A DNA stretch of 64,000 bases from Rugamonas sp. (GTDB lineage Bacteria; Pseudomonadota; Gammaproteobacteria; Burkholderiales; Burkholderiaceae_D), in assembly GCF_025354735.1 (NCBI RefSeq), contig NZ_JANXMI010000134.1, positions 62,001 through 126,000 of the forward strand, written 5' to 3'. Numbering within the stretch: the first letter of the stretch is position 1; each line of letters starts with the position of its first letter. The translations under genes and the position numbers were made by a program. The notes under the pieces were generated by a model. The model did no database searches. It was not told where the DNA came from and was given only the letters and a program-made list of their open reading frames with translations. Shown here piece by piece: positions 1 through 11,195 of this stretch.

Positions 1-57
1 CACCACGGGAGGGGCGCGGTCTCGGCCTATATATAGCACGGCGATTGGCTGAGGAAA

Positions 58-2058
58 ATGATGCGACTTTGGAACTGGCTCCTGCAGATAGCGATGGCAT
101 GGCGCGCACGTTCGTACTTGCCTTCGGAAAAAAAACCGACTAGTCGGGAAATTGCAGATGCCTCTGCAACGTGTGGATCTGAAGTTCAGAGAAAAGAGGA
201 AAACTTGTCGCTCATTATTGCAAAAGCAGTCGTTATCGACGATGCGTTTGGCCCACCCGCTTCAGGCGCTATCACTTCTTTAGAAAAAGATGATTGGGGT
301 GACTTCGTCGCGAAAGACTCAAATGCATTGAGTTCGCTACGTGCCGCATTTGGTGATCTTGTTGATCTATCTGACGACGAAATGATTGTGCGACTCAGTG
401 GGGAACCGGCCAACCTGCGCAAACTGTGGATCAGCTACAAAAAGAAGGAGCTAGTTGACGCCCAGCTCGGTCGCCTTTTTGACATGGCGAATCAAGCTCT
501 AATAGCAAAGGCAGATAAGGCGAACACAGTGGTTGACGTGCTAAGCGGTCTGATAGGCGCTCAAAATGTGTCATATTTCGACAGTTACGAGGACGCAGCC
601 GGAGCGCTCGCGAGTGCTGACCTGGCAGTTGTCGATTTTTATCTCGATAACAACGACGACGAGGCGACAGCTTTGCAGCGGATCGCAGATGCTGCGCCCG
701 TTCTGATGAAGCCGAAACTCTTGTTCTTTATGTCGTCTGTCGCCTCCCTTGATCTTCAAAAAAAGGTCCGTGGCAAAATTAATCTTCGAACGGCCTTTTT
801 CGATGTAATGCGGAAAAGCGAAATTACGGCAGACTTTCTAAAAGCGAAGGTTGAAGCGAGACGAAGTTCGTACGAGAGCAACCTCGCACTAGAATCGATA
901 ATTGATGAGGCGTTGAAGTCTACGAAACAAGCCGTGGAAGAGTTTCAAATAGCCTGTCAAGAATTGGAAGTGCATGATCTGCGGCTATTAGACCTCACTC
1001 GTCTGGACGCTGAGAACGAGTCACTTCAAGAATATTTGACGTGGCTCTTTTCCGAAGCTCTCGCTGCTAAAGCACGCCGTCTTGCCTTACCTAAAATTAT
1101 TCAAAAGTCCATCGCACCGCAGTCCATCGGTTTTTCCGGCCAGGTAGAGCAAGGGCAGATTCTTTTCGACTTGTACTCTGAAGTCGTTTTCGCGCCGCCA
1201 ATAGCTCAAGGAAAACCTATTCGCTTTGGCGAATTGCTTCGTACTGAAGGCGAAGACGAGAGATTTCTTCTTGTTCTTACCCCGGCTTGTGATCTTCAAC
1301 GTTGTGAGCCGACGAAGATGGTGCTGTGCACAACAGCGACCTGCACCGCATACAGTAGTCCGAAATCCTTGGCAAAAGACAAGCTTTTCGGAAAACAGGC
1401 CGACGGTCGATTGTGTCATCTGTTCACAGAACGAAAGAATCCGGAAACTCCCGACTTCATACTTCTTGATTGGCAAGTGGAGAGCGTCGAGACACATACA
1501 GTAAGGGACTTATTAGGGCCCAATTACGAACGAGTTGGTGTCATGAATGAACTTTTCGCTCATGAAGTTAAAGAAGAAGTACTCCGAGCTATTGGGCGTG
1601 TTGGAACTCAAATCGATCCGCCCCCTCCGTTGGCGCTACGGGCAAGTATTCGCTGGAAGAAAAAGGATGGGGCAGACGATGCGGCAGTCACGGCTAGAAT
1701 GCCAACCAACGCTTTCGCCGCAGCGATCCTTACCTACTCTGAACAGAAAGAAAAGCCAAAAAAAGTACCTACGGTCATTCTTTCGGATAATTTTCGCCAA
1801 TGGGTAAAAGATACGGTGACGGCTTCGTTTGAGGGGCAGGAGATTCCGGCGAAGCTGACGAACGCGCTAACGTCCGTGCAGAACGGTATTCAGTTTAAAT
1901 TGAGCAAAACTACGTTCACGTGCAATGAAAACGGCTTGATCATAAAAGTGCTGGAGCCCGGTGAAGACCCAGCCCCCGATCCAAAAGCGTGGCTTGAAAT
2001 CACGCTTGTTGGCGGAGAGGAAGCTATCCAAGCTCCCGCTGAGGCCTTTGCGGCATGA
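58..2058 (+). CDS. Receiver-like (response receiver domain-type) putative effector of a two-component conflict/defence system
   Basis: 666-aa ORF. Central segment resembles a receiver fold (VVDFYLDNNDDEATALQRI...PKLLFFMSSV), followed by an unrelated C-terminal half with LVLTPACDL. An upstream ORF ending TTGGARSRPIYSTAIG* (stop 50-52) looks like the tail of a histidine-kinase ATPase domain. Confidence 0.45.
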   Translation: MMRLWNWLLQIAMAWRARSYLPSEKKPTSREIADASATCGSEVQRKEENLSLIIAKAVVIDDAFGPPASGAITSLEKDDWGDFVAKDSNALSSLRAAFGDLVDLSDDEMIVRLSGEPANLRKLWISYKKKELVDAQLGRLFDMANQALIAKADKANTVVDVLSGLIGAQNVSYFDSYEDAAGALASADLAVVDFYLDNNDDEATALQRIADAAPVLMKPKLLFFMSSVASLDLQKKVRGKINLRTAFFDVMRKSEITADFLKAKVEARRSSYESNLALESIIDEALKSTKQAVEEFQIACQELEVHDLRLLDLTRLDAENESLQEYLTWLFSEALAAKARRLALPKIIQKSIAPQSIGFSGQVEQGQILFDLYSEVVFAPPIAQGKPIRFGELLRTEGEDERFLLVLTPACDLQRCEPTKMVLCTTATCTAYSSPKSLAKDKLFGKQADGRLCHLFTERKNPETPDFILLDWQVESVETHTVRDLLGPNYERVGVMNELFAHEVKEEVLRAIGRVGTQIDPPPPLALRASIRWKKKDGADDAAVTARMPTNAFAAAILTYSEQKEKPKKVPTVILSDNFRQWVKDTVTASFEGQEIPAKLTNALTSVQNGIQFKLSKTTFTCNENGLIIKVLEPGEDPAPDPKAWLEITLVGGEEAIQAPAEAFAA

Positions 2059-2076
2059 GGTGAGAAATGAGAATAG

Positions 2077-2100
2077 TAGGCCTTCGGTACCGAAGGCCTA
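2077..2100. terminator. Perfect 24-bp palindrome taggccttcggtaccgaaggccta just after the 58..2058 stop codon
   Basis: Read directly; taggccttcggt/accgaaggccta are exact reverse complements. Terminator role inferred from position. Confidence 0.5.
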
Positions 2101-2251
2101 ACCTCAAGGTTTCGAACTTCAATGCCCTGTCTCCCACTTTAATGGCAGGGAACAAGCGTCGTGCCCATACATTATTGGCAGAAAACAACAGAACATTTCC
2201 GACCAACTTTATTCGGGCCCGACCAACTTTATTTGCTCTTGTGCGGTAAGA

Positions 2252-2269
2252 GAACAAAAGCGCTTCGCG
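2252..2269 (+). repeat. Left-end TnsB-site-like repeat L1 (gaacaaaagcgcttcgcg); degenerate copies follow at 2270-2282 and 2416-2433
   Basis: 18-bp exact match to the reverse complement of 52271-52288. Further copies aaagtgcttcgcg and ggcaaaagcgcttcgtcc. Confidence 0.75.
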
Positions 2270-2512
2270 AAAGTGCTTCGCGCCTCACAGGATTCAAATC
2301 TAAGTTATTGATATTCATAAAGAATTCTGTTATTTTCGGGAAGATTTTTTCCCTGGAAGATTAGGTCAAAACACCCCCTGCATTTTGGACGAGAATCATT
2401 TTGCACGTCCCAGACGGCAAAAGCGCTTCGTCCCAGTGCTGGCGGCCGCTCCTGCCCGGCACCACCCCTGTTTGCTCCCGGCGTGGCGAAGTAGGGCTCG
2501 AGATGGCGTGCT

Positions 2513-2707
2513 TTAGCGCCTCAGCCCAATTTCGTACATCCACGATTGCACTTCCCCAACCCACCATCTCAGCATATTGTTCTTAGGCAGATGCATCTTC
2601 GGTGGCGCTTTCTCCTGAGCGTTCTTCAGGTCTTTTCGTAGGGTACGAACACATTGACCGAGAACTTCAGCCAACTCATCAATATCCAAATATTTCGTCA
2701 ATTGCAA
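2513..2707 (-). CDS. Small HTH DNA-binding protein (AlpA/excisionase-like)
   Basis: 64 aa, MQLTKYLDIDELAEVLGQCVRTLRKDLKNA...WWVGEVQSWM. Confidence 0.5.
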   Translation of the reverse strand: MQLTKYLDIDELAEVLGQCVRTLRKDLKNAQEKAPPKMHLPKNNMLRWWVGEVQSWMYEIGLRR

Positions 2708-3366
2708 GGCCTTAGATTTTTACACGCGGGAATACAAATATTCCCATCGGCATGATTGGGTATTAAACCGCCGGTTAAACTCGCACCTTCTTACCTCGAT
2801 GTCACTCGCAGAGCGGTGCGCTCTGCTGCAAGGCGCGTCCTCCGCCCGCATCGACGTCTCCATCAAGGGGAATGCACTGTCACCTCCAAGGCCACGAAGC
2901 GCGCTCCGACCGAGTCCGTCGTGAAGGCGACTTGGCCCGTCTATGCGGCGTTCATCCATCTTCGCTAAACGGCGCCGGCGCCACGTTCGAAGACTGCCGG
3001 GAGGCTAAAGCCAAGTCGCCGCTGCGGCCGCAACCCAGTATTGCAGAGCCCGTTCGGATGCGGCGCACGGGCACTCGACTGCCTCACGCAAAGCCGCCAC
3101 GCGCGCCAAATCCGGGGCGACGCGCTTGAGCTCACCCTGCAGCATGCACGTTTAGTTAATGAGCCCGTCGATGTCAGGTCTAGTTCTTGTGGTCAGCGCT
3201 GGTTCGCGCGTGGAGGCAGCGCAGCAAATTTAAGATTTTCGCTTGCTACACTAAAATACAGCAACGCTATTGGGGTATTAATTTCGATAGTTTTAATGGA
3301 TTTCTTGGCAGTTCTCGACTAAGCTTACCTAGGAGCTTTCGCATCGGGAAGACGAGATGGTGCCAT

Positions 3367-3744
3367 ATGTCAATACTTGAACAAAACAGCAAGCTTTTAG
3401 CGCGTTGGTTCCGACACCGGCCCGACGCGATTAGCTTGAAACTGGATAGTAAGGGATGGGCTGTCATTTCAGAGTCGCCGGGGAAGGCTCGTTTAGCGGG
3501 CGCGCCCATCACCCATCACAAACTGATGCAGGTGGTGGCTGATAATGACAAGCAACGATTTTCTATCGGCTCCGAGAGGTTGCGCGGTCAGGTCGTTCAA
3601 GGGCATTCCGTCGATGAACTATGTAATATTTCTGTCGTGTTGCGAACGTTTAATAGGCGCCCGCGCCTTCCGTTGGCCAAGGGCGTTGCTTTTGCAATTC
3701 GACGCTTTTGTTGCCTTACTAAAGCACGGAGATGTAACAGATGA
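3367..3744 (+). pseudogene. RNA 2'-phosphotransferase (KptA/Tpt1)-like N-terminal part, apparently truncated or frameshifted
   Basis: MSILEQNSKLLARWFRHRPDAISLKLDSKGWAVI...LMQVVADNDKQRFSI..ERLRGQVVQGHS matches the KptA N-terminal pattern; the residues after QGHS do not. Confidence 0.6.
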
Positions 3745-4253
3745 GTAGTGCTGAAGAGCCGCCTCGGGCGCCGCTCTGGGTCTGCTATTGCGACTACGAT
3801 GGTGTGGCGCATGACGACGAGGTGTATTGGTCACCTAAGAAGGGCATCCATATGCGCACGCCAGGACGAACACTATTTGAATGGCTTCCTTTTTTGGAAG
3901 AGCTCTTGGCCCCGTATCCGGACGTCAAAATTGTGCTGAGTACATCTTGGGTGAGGGTGAAAAGTTTCGGATTCGCAAAGAGCCAGCTGACGCCGGCGTT
4001 GCAATCGAGAGTTATAGGCGCGACATTTCACAGCAGAGCGACTCAGAAGTTTCAATTTGACAATATGTCTCGCGGTAGCCAGGTCTGGGCAGACGTTGAG
4101 CGCCGCAAGCCGGAACGGTGGTTCGCGATTGACAATGATGAGCGCGGGTGGCCGGACTGGTGCCGAGACCAACTCATTAAGACTGACGACCATCTAGGAC
4201 TTAGCGACCCTCGAGTGCAGGACTCAATTCGCAAGCTCTTAGCTTCGTTTTGA
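3741..4253 (+). CDS. HAD-superfamily protein of the RNA-repair-associated (HAD_SAK) type
   Basis: CDYDGV (motif I), VLSTSW (motif II), AIDNDERGWP (acidic motif). Confidence 0.6.
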   Translation: MSSAEEPPRAPLWVCYCDYDGVAHDDEVYWSPKKGIHMRTPGRTLFEWLPFLEELLAPYPDVKIVLSTSWVRVKSFGFAKSQLTPALQSRVIGATFHSRATQKFQFDNMSRGSQVWADVERRKPERWFAIDNDERGWPDWCRDQLIKTDDHLGLSDPRVQDSIRKLLASF

Positions 4254-4302
4254 AGTTCTGTTCTCCCCGATACGAGTCATGGCCGCCTAGAGAAACGCGT
4301 CA

Positions 4303-4371
4303 ATAGCTACCATCGCCATTGGTGGCCTAATCACCTCCACCATCTTGACGCTGTTTGTCCTGCCGGCATAA
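4303..4371 (+). pseudogene. C-terminal remnant of an RND (CzcA/CusA-type) pump
   Basis: Translation IATIAIGGLITSTILTLFVLPA* is the typical TM12 region of HME-RND pumps. Confidence 0.5.
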
Positions 4372-4607
4372 CTGGCATTGTGTTACGTCGCCGTAAATCC
4401 AAGGGTGCAGAGATGCCCGCACCTTCTTAAGGAATTTGAGATGACGACTCCTTCGTGGCAACAGCGATGTATGGTCGCGGCTTACCGACAATTCTACCGT
4501 CGTTGACTATGGGCCTTGCGTTGGTGCGCGGCGTTCCAAGCACATAGGGGCCGGTTATATCCAGCTGCTGTTCCTTTCTGGTGATGCGGCTTTAAAATTA
4601 GCCGTTA

Positions 4608-4631
4608 GGAGCCTCCAGATGTGGAGGCTCC
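4608..4631 (-). terminator. Hairpin ggagcctcca-gatg-tggaggctcc downstream of cusA
   Basis: Perfect 10-bp stem with tetraloop, after the cus operon end. Confidence 0.6.
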
Positions 4632-4665
4632 GACGACTTTAGCTACCGTTCGCTTTGCACATAAA

Positions 4666-7600
4666 TTAGACCGCTTTCTGTTTCTTGCGAAGTTTCCACT
4701 TTTGAAGAATCTGCCACGCGGAAGGGATGACGAAGAGGGATAGAAGTGGTGCGGTAATCATCCCGCCTACCATGGGGGCCGCGATGCGGGCGATTGCCTC
4801 AGAGCCGGCACCGTGCCCAAACAACATCGGAAGCAATCCAGCTAGAATAACCGCGACTGTCATAGCCTTCGGCCGCACGCGCTGAACCGCGCCTTCCCGT
4901 ATAGCTTCCAGAATCAGCTCTTGCGTCAAAGGTTTACCCGCGGCGAGTCGAGCGTCCAATGCGTTGCGCAAGTAGACCATCATCACGACGCCGAATTCCG
5001 CAGCTAGTCCGGCCAGCGCGATGAAGCCGACAGCAGTGGCCACCGATACCGCGTGTCCGAGCAACCAGATGAACCAGAACCCGCCAATGAGCGCGAAGGG
5101 AACGGTCACCATCAAAAGCGCTGCTTCTGCGGTGGATTTAAATGCGAGGTATAGAAGCATGAAGATGACCAGCAGAGTCAATGGCACCACTGTCTTCAGC
5201 TTGGCGGTCGCGCGCTCTAGGTATTCGAATTGCCCCGACCAGCCTATCGAGTAGCCCGGCGGTAGTTTGACATCGTGCTCAACCCGCGCCTGCATCGCCC
5301 GTACAGCCGTCAAGAGGTCGGTGCCCCGAACATCGACATAGACCCATCCGGACAATCGGGCGTTTTCACTGCGAATCATGGGCGGTCCGTCGTTGACCGC
5401 AATGCCCGCGACATCGTTTAGGCGTATCTGAGCCCCGCGTTCGGTCACAATCGGCAGCTCCCTCAATGACTGGACCGAGTCGCGGTAGTCCTGCGGGTAG
5501 CGAACATTGATAGGAAAACGCTGGCGACCATCCACAACCTCACCTACTGTCTCTCCGCCGATAGCAGACGATACAACCGACTGGATATCGGCCACCGCGA
5601 GACCGTACCGTGAGGCCCGTGCACGGTCAATACTGACGTCGATATAACGTCCGCCACTGAGGCGTTCGGCCAATGCGGAAGTGACACCCGGCACGGTCTT
5701 TACCGCTGCTTCAATCTGCGTGGTGATTTTGTCGATTTGTTCCAGACTTGCGCCGGAAACCTTTACCCCTACAGGGGTCTTAATTCCCGTGGACAGCATA
5801 TCAATACGATTGCGGATTGGTGGCACCCATACGTTCGATAGGCCCGGCACCTTGACCACTTGGTCAAGTTCATCGATGAGCTTGGTCGGCGTCATCCCTG
5901 CGCGCCACCGGTCGCGTGGTTTAAACTGGATTGTGGTCTCGAACATTTCCAGGGGCGCTGGGTCTGTTGCTGATTCCGCGCGGCCAGCCTTGCCGAAGAC
6001 TGTCGCTACTTCCGGGACCGTTTTGATGAGCCGGTCGGTTTGCTGCAGCAGTTCGCCAGCCTTTGCAGCTGAGAGTCCGGGCAGGGCCGAAGGCATGTAC
6101 AGCAAGTCGCCTTCATTCAACGGTGGAAGGAATTCGCCACCTAACCGTGAGATGGGTATGGCCGTCAGAATCAGAGCAACTACCGCGATGCCGATGGTCC
6201 AAATTGGATTCTTCAGGCTGGTTTCAAGCAGCGGCCGATAGGCCCCAATCAGAATGCGATTAATCGGGTTGGAAGCCTCACTTGGTATCCGGCCACGGAT
6301 AAGGTATCCCATCAAAACCGGAATCAACGTAATTGCTAAGCAAGCTGCGGCAGCTAAGGTATAGGTCTTCGTGTACGCCAGCGGCGCAAAAAGCTTGCCC
6401 TCTTGGGCCTCCAGCCCGAACACGGGGATGAACGACAATGTAACGATGAGGAGTGAAAAGAACAGCGCGGGGCCGACCTCAATGGACGCCTTCGCAATCA
6501 ACGCCCATCGCTCTTCACTGGTCATCGGGCGTCCTGGGTGCTCGTAAGCATAAGCCTCAAGATGCTTGTGCGCGTTTTCGATAAGCACGAGCGCGGCGTC
6601 TGTTGCCGCGCCCACTGCAATTGCAATCCCGCCCAGCGACATGATGTTCGCGTTAACACCCTGGTAACGCATGATGATGAAAGCGACGAGCACCCCCAGC
6701 GGCAAGGATACTATCGCGACAAGCGCACTACGGATGTGAAACAAGAAGATGGCGCACACGATAGCGACGACTACAAATTCCTCAATGAGCTTGTTGCGTA
6801 GATTCTCGACCGACGCCGATATCAGCTTCGAGCGGTCATAGGTTGTTACGATTTCGACGCCGTTTGGCAACGATGCCTTGAGCGATTCCAATTTTGTCTT
6901 GACGGCGTTGATGGTCTCCAGCGCATTTTTACCTGAGCGCATGATGACTACGCCGCCGGCGACCTCACCTTCGCCGTCAAGTTCGGCGATGCCACGACGC
7001 ATTTCGGGGCCGAGTCGGATGGTGGCGACGTCGCGTAGAAGTACAGGCGTCCCCGCATCGCTAGCGCTGAGCAGGATATTTTTGAAGTCTTCCAGCGAAC
7101 GCAAATAACCGTGCGAGCGAACCATGTATTCGGTCTCGGCCATCTCAACGACGGACCCGCCAGATTCCTGGTTCGCCTTCGTGACTGCATCGAGCACTTT
7201 TGCATGCGACATGCCCAGTGCGCGCAGCTTGTCCGGGTCTAGGACGATTTGGTACTGACGGACCATCCCGCCGATGCTGGCGATTTCCGCGACATCAGGG
7301 ACGGTCTTCAATTCGAATTTGAGGAACCAGTCATTGAGTGCGCGCAGTTGGCCAAGGTCGTTGTGGCCGGTGCGGTCAACCAGCGCATATTCAAACACCC
7401 AGCCGACGCCGGTGCCGTCTGGACCCAGTTCGGCACGCACGCCTTGCGGCAAGCGGCTCTGCACCTGGTTGATGTACTCAACGACGCGCGAGCGCGCCCA
7501 ATACAAGTCGGTCGAATCGTCAAAAAGCACGTAGACGAAAGAGTCTCCGAAGAATGAGTAGCCGCGGACCGTCTTTGCGCCTGGCACGGACAGCAGTGCA

Positions 7601-7812
7601 GTCGTGAGCGGATACGTGACTTGGTCCTCGACGACCTGAGGGGCTTTGCCCGGATACTGAGCCCGGATAATCACTTGGGTGTCCGACAAGTCTGGCAAAG
7701 CGTCTAGGGACGTCTTCTGCAGCGATATGACACCCCATCCAGCTATCAGTACGGCGGCAATCAGAACCCAAATTCGGTTGGCTATGGACTCGCGAATTAT
7801 TCGAGCTATCAT
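4666..7812 (-). CDS. cusA: Heavy-metal efflux RND permease CusA
   Basis: 1048 aa HME-RND protein ([35 protein letters not shown]). Confidence 0.92.
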   Translation of the reverse strand: MIARIIRESIANRIWVLIAAVLIAGWGVISLQKTSLDALPDLSDTQVIIRAQYPGKAPQVVEDQVTYPLTTALLSVPGAKTVRGYSFFGDSFVYVLFDDSTDLYWARSRVVEYINQVQSRLPQGVRAELGPDGTGVGWVFEYALVDRTGHNDLGQLRALNDWFLKFELKTVPDVAEIASIGGMVRQYQIVLDPDKLRALGMSHAKVLDAVTKANQESGGSVVEMAETEYMVRSHGYLRSLEDFKNILLSASDAGTPVLLRDVATIRLGPEMRRGIAELDGEGEVAGGVVIMRSGKNALETINAVKTKLESLKASLPNGVEIVTTYDRSKLISASVENLRNKLIEEFVVVAIVCAIFLFHIRSALVAIVSLPLGVLVAFIIMRYQGVNANIMSLGGIAIAVGAATDAALVLIENAHKHLEAYAYEHPGRPMTSEERWALIAKASIEVGPALFFSLLIVTLSFIPVFGLEAQEGKLFAPLAYTKTYTLAAAACLAITLIPVLMGYLIRGRIPSEASNPINRILIGAYRPLLETSLKNPIWTIGIAVVALILTAIPISRLGGEFLPPLNEGDLLYMPSALPGLSAAKAGELLQQTDRLIKTVPEVATVFGKAGRAESATDPAPLEMFETTIQFKPRDRWRAGMTPTKLIDELDQVVKVPGLSNVWVPPIRNRIDMLSTGIKTPVGVKVSGASLEQIDKITTQIEAAVKTVPGVTSALAERLSGGRYIDVSIDRARASRYGLAVADIQSVVSSAIGGETVGEVVDGRQRFPINVRYPQDYRDSVQSLRELPIVTERGAQIRLNDVAGIAVNDGPPMIRSENARLSGWVYVDVRGTDLLTAVRAMQARVEHDVKLPPGYSIGWSGQFEYLERATAKLKTVVPLTLLVIFMLLYLAFKSTAEAALLMVTVPFALIGGFWFIWLLGHAVSVATAVGFIALAGLAAEFGVVMMVYLRNALDARLAAGKPLTQELILEAIREGAVQRVRPKAMTVAVILAGLLPMLFGHGAGSEAIARIAAPMVGGMITAPLLSLFVIPSAWQILQKWKLRKKQKAV

Positions 7813-9317
7813 TTCTTAGCTCCGCCGGTCAACTTCACGTTCTCTAGCATGTAGCCATCCTTGCCGTCTCTGAACGAGAATTCCACGCTCTGGCCTGGCT
7901 TTATATCTGAAAACGCATCTGGTCGAGGCTTCTTGAAGTCCATCGTCATAGCGCCCCACTGAAGCTCCGGAATCGGCTGGTGTGACAACGTGAGCGCGTC
8001 TGAAGTCACTTTCTCAACTTTCGCTGTGCCGTGAAGTACCGGCCCTGAGTCCATCGATTTACTTAAGGTAGGTTTCGATTCTGAGGCGTTCGCGAACTTC
8101 GGCAGGATGCCCTTCAAACTCGCTTCTGAATCAATCAGGAACTGTCCGGATGCGACGACTTTCTGACCTTCGCTGAGGCCGCTTGTGATTTCGGTATCAC
8201 CAGAATTTTCTAGGCCGAGCGTCACGACAACGGGGCGCATGCTGTTGTTTGGGCCTGCGACAAGCACCACCGAGCGTTTGCCGCTGGTGATGATGGCTTC
8301 TGAAGGAACGACCAGGCGCGATACCGGCGTTGCTGCCGTCAACTGAATTCGCATCAGCTGCCCTGGAAGCAGGCTGCCATCTTTGTTGTCCAATTCAAGG
8401 CGGGCCTGGACGGTGCGCGTGGCCGTGCTTACACCAGGCAGTATTTCCCGCACGTGCCCAGTGTATTTGCGAAGTGGGTCAGAGGACGATGTGGCACTCA
8501 CCGCCATGCCCGCGCGCGCACTATTGACTAGCGCCTCTGGAACCTCGGCTAGCAGCCACACCTTGCTCGTGCCGGAGACTTTAGCGACGGACATTCCTGG
8601 CGAAACCATTGCACCGTCACGAACTCCCAACTCGGAAACAACGCCGCTCACCGGAGACGTAAGCGTCAAATGGTTTTGCGCTTTGCCGGTCCGTTCGGCT
8701 TGTGCAACAAGCGCTTCAGGAATCGACATTGCTCGCATGCGCTGTCTCGCTGCATTCGCCAGTGGCTCATTGCCGCTTTGCTTCAAGGCGAGGTACTCTT
8801 CTTGAGGAGCTATCCAATCGGGAACAAACATTGACGCTATCGGCTCACCTCGTTTGACGCGCTGCATTGGCGAGCGAGTGTAGAGGTGGTCAATGTAGCC
8901 TGTGACTCGGCTTTGAACGACCTCGGCGATGCTTTCATCAAATTGCGTTGTGCCGACCAGTTCAAGCGTGTCTTTGCTCTCGATACGCCGGACCTCCGCC
9001 AAACGGATACCTAAATTTTGTTGCAGCGACGGTGAGATTTTTACCCCCGCATCCTCGCCGGCGTCGGCGTACACAGGAACGAGCTGCATGTCCATGAATG
9101 GACTCTTACCTGGCTTGTCGAACTTGGTCGCGGGCACCATAGGGTCATGCCAGTAAAGCACCTTCTTCCCAGATTTCGGGGCGGCACTGGCGTTGTCGGT
9201 TTTCTCCACTCCTTCGGATTTTGACTTCTCATGCGAGCCCGCCAAATAGCCGCCGAAAGCAAGAGCTGCCCCGGCAATGAGCAAAGCAATCGCCTTTTTT
9301 GTGAACGCTGGCTTCAT
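7809..9317 (-). CDS. cusB: RND periplasmic adaptor CusB with C-terminal CusF-like domain
   Basis: [29 protein letters not shown] heavy-metal-binding segment, adaptor core, C-terminal [11 protein letters not shown] CusF-like part. Start taken at MKPAFTKK. Confidence 0.88.
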   Translation of the reverse strand: MKPAFTKKAIALLIAGAALAFGGYLAGSHEKSKSEGVEKTDNASAAPKSGKKVLYWHDPMVPATKFDKPGKSPFMDMQLVPVYADAGEDAGVKISPSLQQNLGIRLAEVRRIESKDTLELVGTTQFDESIAEVVQSRVTGYIDHLYTRSPMQRVKRGEPIASMFVPDWIAPQEEYLALKQSGNEPLANAARQRMRAMSIPEALVAQAERTGKAQNHLTLTSPVSGVVSELGVRDGAMVSPGMSVAKVSGTSKVWLLAEVPEALVNSARAGMAVSATSSSDPLRKYTGHVREILPGVSTATRTVQARLELDNKDGSLLPGQLMRIQLTAATPVSRLVVPSEAIITSGKRSVVLVAGPNNSMRPVVVTLGLENSGDTEITSGLSEGQKVVASGQFLIDSEASLKGILPKFANASESKPTLSKSMDSGPVLHGTAKVEKVTSDALTLSHQPIPELQWGAMTMDFKKPRPDAFSDIKPGQSVEFSFRDGKDGYMLENVKLTGGAKK

Positions 9318-10630
9318 TGTTCGCTCCCAGCTGCGTTTGGCATGTCGTGTGGGATGACGTGCAGTTCGAGCTTCGCCCAAGTCGTTGCCGCCGCTTTTTC
9401 CAACTCATTTATTTGCAGCTGTTTCTCTAGCAAGGTCCGCTTCGCCTTGAACACCGCCGTTAAAGTGCCGCCATTGGACCGATAGGCTGCGACGGCCAAT
9501 GCAACCTGCTCGCTTGCGGGCGGAAGCAGGTCTGACTTCAATTGGGCGATACGCTCTTTTAGGCTATCGAGGTCTGCTGAAAGCATTTGGATTTGGGCCT
9601 GTTGCTCTAGCACAGCGTCTTCATATCGCAGGCGAGCTTTCGTTCCCATTGCTGATTTTTCGGCGACGTCACGGTCTTGTCGCTGGGCGCGGTTGACGGC
9701 GAGAGGGATGCTGATGCCGAAAGAAATCATGTTGGAATATTGGCTGCCGCGTTGGGCGAATCCTGCCTCGAATGACCAATCTGGGTTGCGCTCTTTCGCG
9801 GCAACAGTCGTATCGGCGTCCGCCAGAGTGACGGCACGACGTGCGTTAAGGACCATTGGGTGGTACTTTTCCAAGTCTGCTACCGCAACATCGGCAACGT
9901 GCTTGGTCATCGGAGGTGAGGCGTCTGCGACCAGCTGCACGGGTATTCGTAGCCAGCGCGAAAGCCCGATGCGCGCTGATTTGAGTTCTTGCTCGACTTT
10001 TCGCGTGTCGTCTTTTCCCTGAGCTAATTCCAGCTGTGCCTGAAGCACGTCGCTTGCCGCGGCTTTTGCTCCCCGGTGGGCTGCTTGTGCCGCGCCGAGG
10101 TCCTCGCCCATCTCTTTCTCGATAAGCCTGTATAAGGCAGCTGCTCGCTGCGTGAATAGAACGGCTATCCAGGCCTTCCCAGCCTCTTCGCGGACCTTGG
10201 CTACATTCTCAAGGTATGTGCCTTCCTCGGCCTCTACGGCGCGTTTAGACTGCTCCAGGCGTGCATTTCGTTTGTCGGAGGAGACCCATTGCTGTTCGAT
10301 GCCGATACGACGCATGGTCATGAAGTCGGCCGTTGTACTGAATTTGTCTCGTCCCGTAACTGGGAGATTGTCCAGCCCGACTTTGAGTGTGGGGTCTGGC
10401 AATTGGTCAGCCTTCGCGGAAGCTTCCGTGCTGGCGACGACGGAAGCCTGGGCCGCCTTGTTTGATGCCGACGCGGTCGTTGCTATTTGAAGTGCTTGGT
10501 TCAACGTCAAGCCCGTTGCCTGGGCGTGGGCGAGGACAGGAATGAGCGTACACGCAAGGATAGACGCCATGCGATTTGCGAGACGCAAACGCTCAGTTGC
10601 AAATGAATGCGTTTTGAATTTTGAAGACAT
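9314..10630 (-). CDS. cusC: TolC-family outer membrane component CusC-like
   Basis: 438 aa TolC-like sequence, overlaps cusB by 4 nt. Confidence 0.82.
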   Translation of the reverse strand: MSSKFKTHSFATERLRLANRMASILACTLIPVLAHAQATGLTLNQALQIATTASASNKAAQASVVASTEASAKADQLPDPTLKVGLDNLPVTGRDKFSTTADFMTMRRIGIEQQWVSSDKRNARLEQSKRAVEAEEGTYLENVAKVREEAGKAWIAVLFTQRAAALYRLIEKEMGEDLGAAQAAHRGAKAAASDVLQAQLELAQGKDDTRKVEQELKSARIGLSRWLRIPVQLVADASPPMTKHVADVAVADLEKYHPMVLNARRAVTLADADTTVAAKERNPDWSFEAGFAQRGSQYSNMISFGISIPLAVNRAQRQDRDVAEKSAMGTKARLRYEDAVLEQQAQIQMLSADLDSLKERIAQLKSDLLPPASEQVALAVAAYRSNGGTLTAVFKAKRTLLEKQLQINELEKAAATTWAKLELHVIPHDMPNAAGSEQ

Positions 10631-10700
10631 AGAACCCCCATGAATGAAGACGAACGCCGACTACGGCAATAAGCCGGCCGGCGAAACCATTGGGGGTAAA

Positions 10701-11081
10701 TCAGATTCTGAAGCGCTGCGTCTGAACGTAAGGAGGGTCGGTACTTGGCAGGGTCACCGTGTTATCAAAAAAGGCTTCGACATCGCGGGGGATGAAGAGC
10801 GCCGGTACGGGGAAAACGAACGCTACCGAGATGGCGGCCAATTCTGGTGGCGTACCCAAGTGGTCGGAAGAGGCTTTCGCGCCGGACTTGTATTCTCCAC
10901 AATGAACTGGATTCTCTTTATCCATGCCTGCGCATGGCATTCCCTCCATCATGCGTGCTTGTGCAGGGCTTGTCGTTAGTTGAGGACAGACGTAAGCAGC
11001 CATCGCCAGTCCCGAGTTCATGATGGTCATGACAAGGAACAGTGCAACCAAACGGAAAAATGAGGGGAAAGTGCGACGCAT
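10701..11081 (-). CDS. Small exported Cys/Met-containing copper-island protein, unknown function
   Basis: N-terminal signal-like segment, then CPQLTTSPAQARMMEGMPCAGMDKENPVHC; upstream of cusCBA. Confidence 0.5.
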   Translation of the reverse strand: MRRTFPSFFRLVALFLVMTIMNSGLAMAAYVCPQLTTSPAQARMMEGMPCAGMDKENPVHCGEYKSGAKASSDHLGTPPELAAISVAFVFPVPALFIPRDVEAFFDNTVTLPSTDPPYVQTQRFRI

Positions 11082-11195
11082 GAGGGACTGCTTCTATGAT
11101 TGTGCGAATTGTAGTTATGCGTTTTGGTCAGCCAATGGTACCAGACCTTACAAATTTCCCGATGCAAGACTTTCTTTATTTTTTCCACTAAGAAT

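Noticed and set aside
2872-3322. Short overlapping ORFs between the left end and the kptA-like gene
   Set aside because: No coherent motifs in any frame; probably non-coding or decayed sequence.
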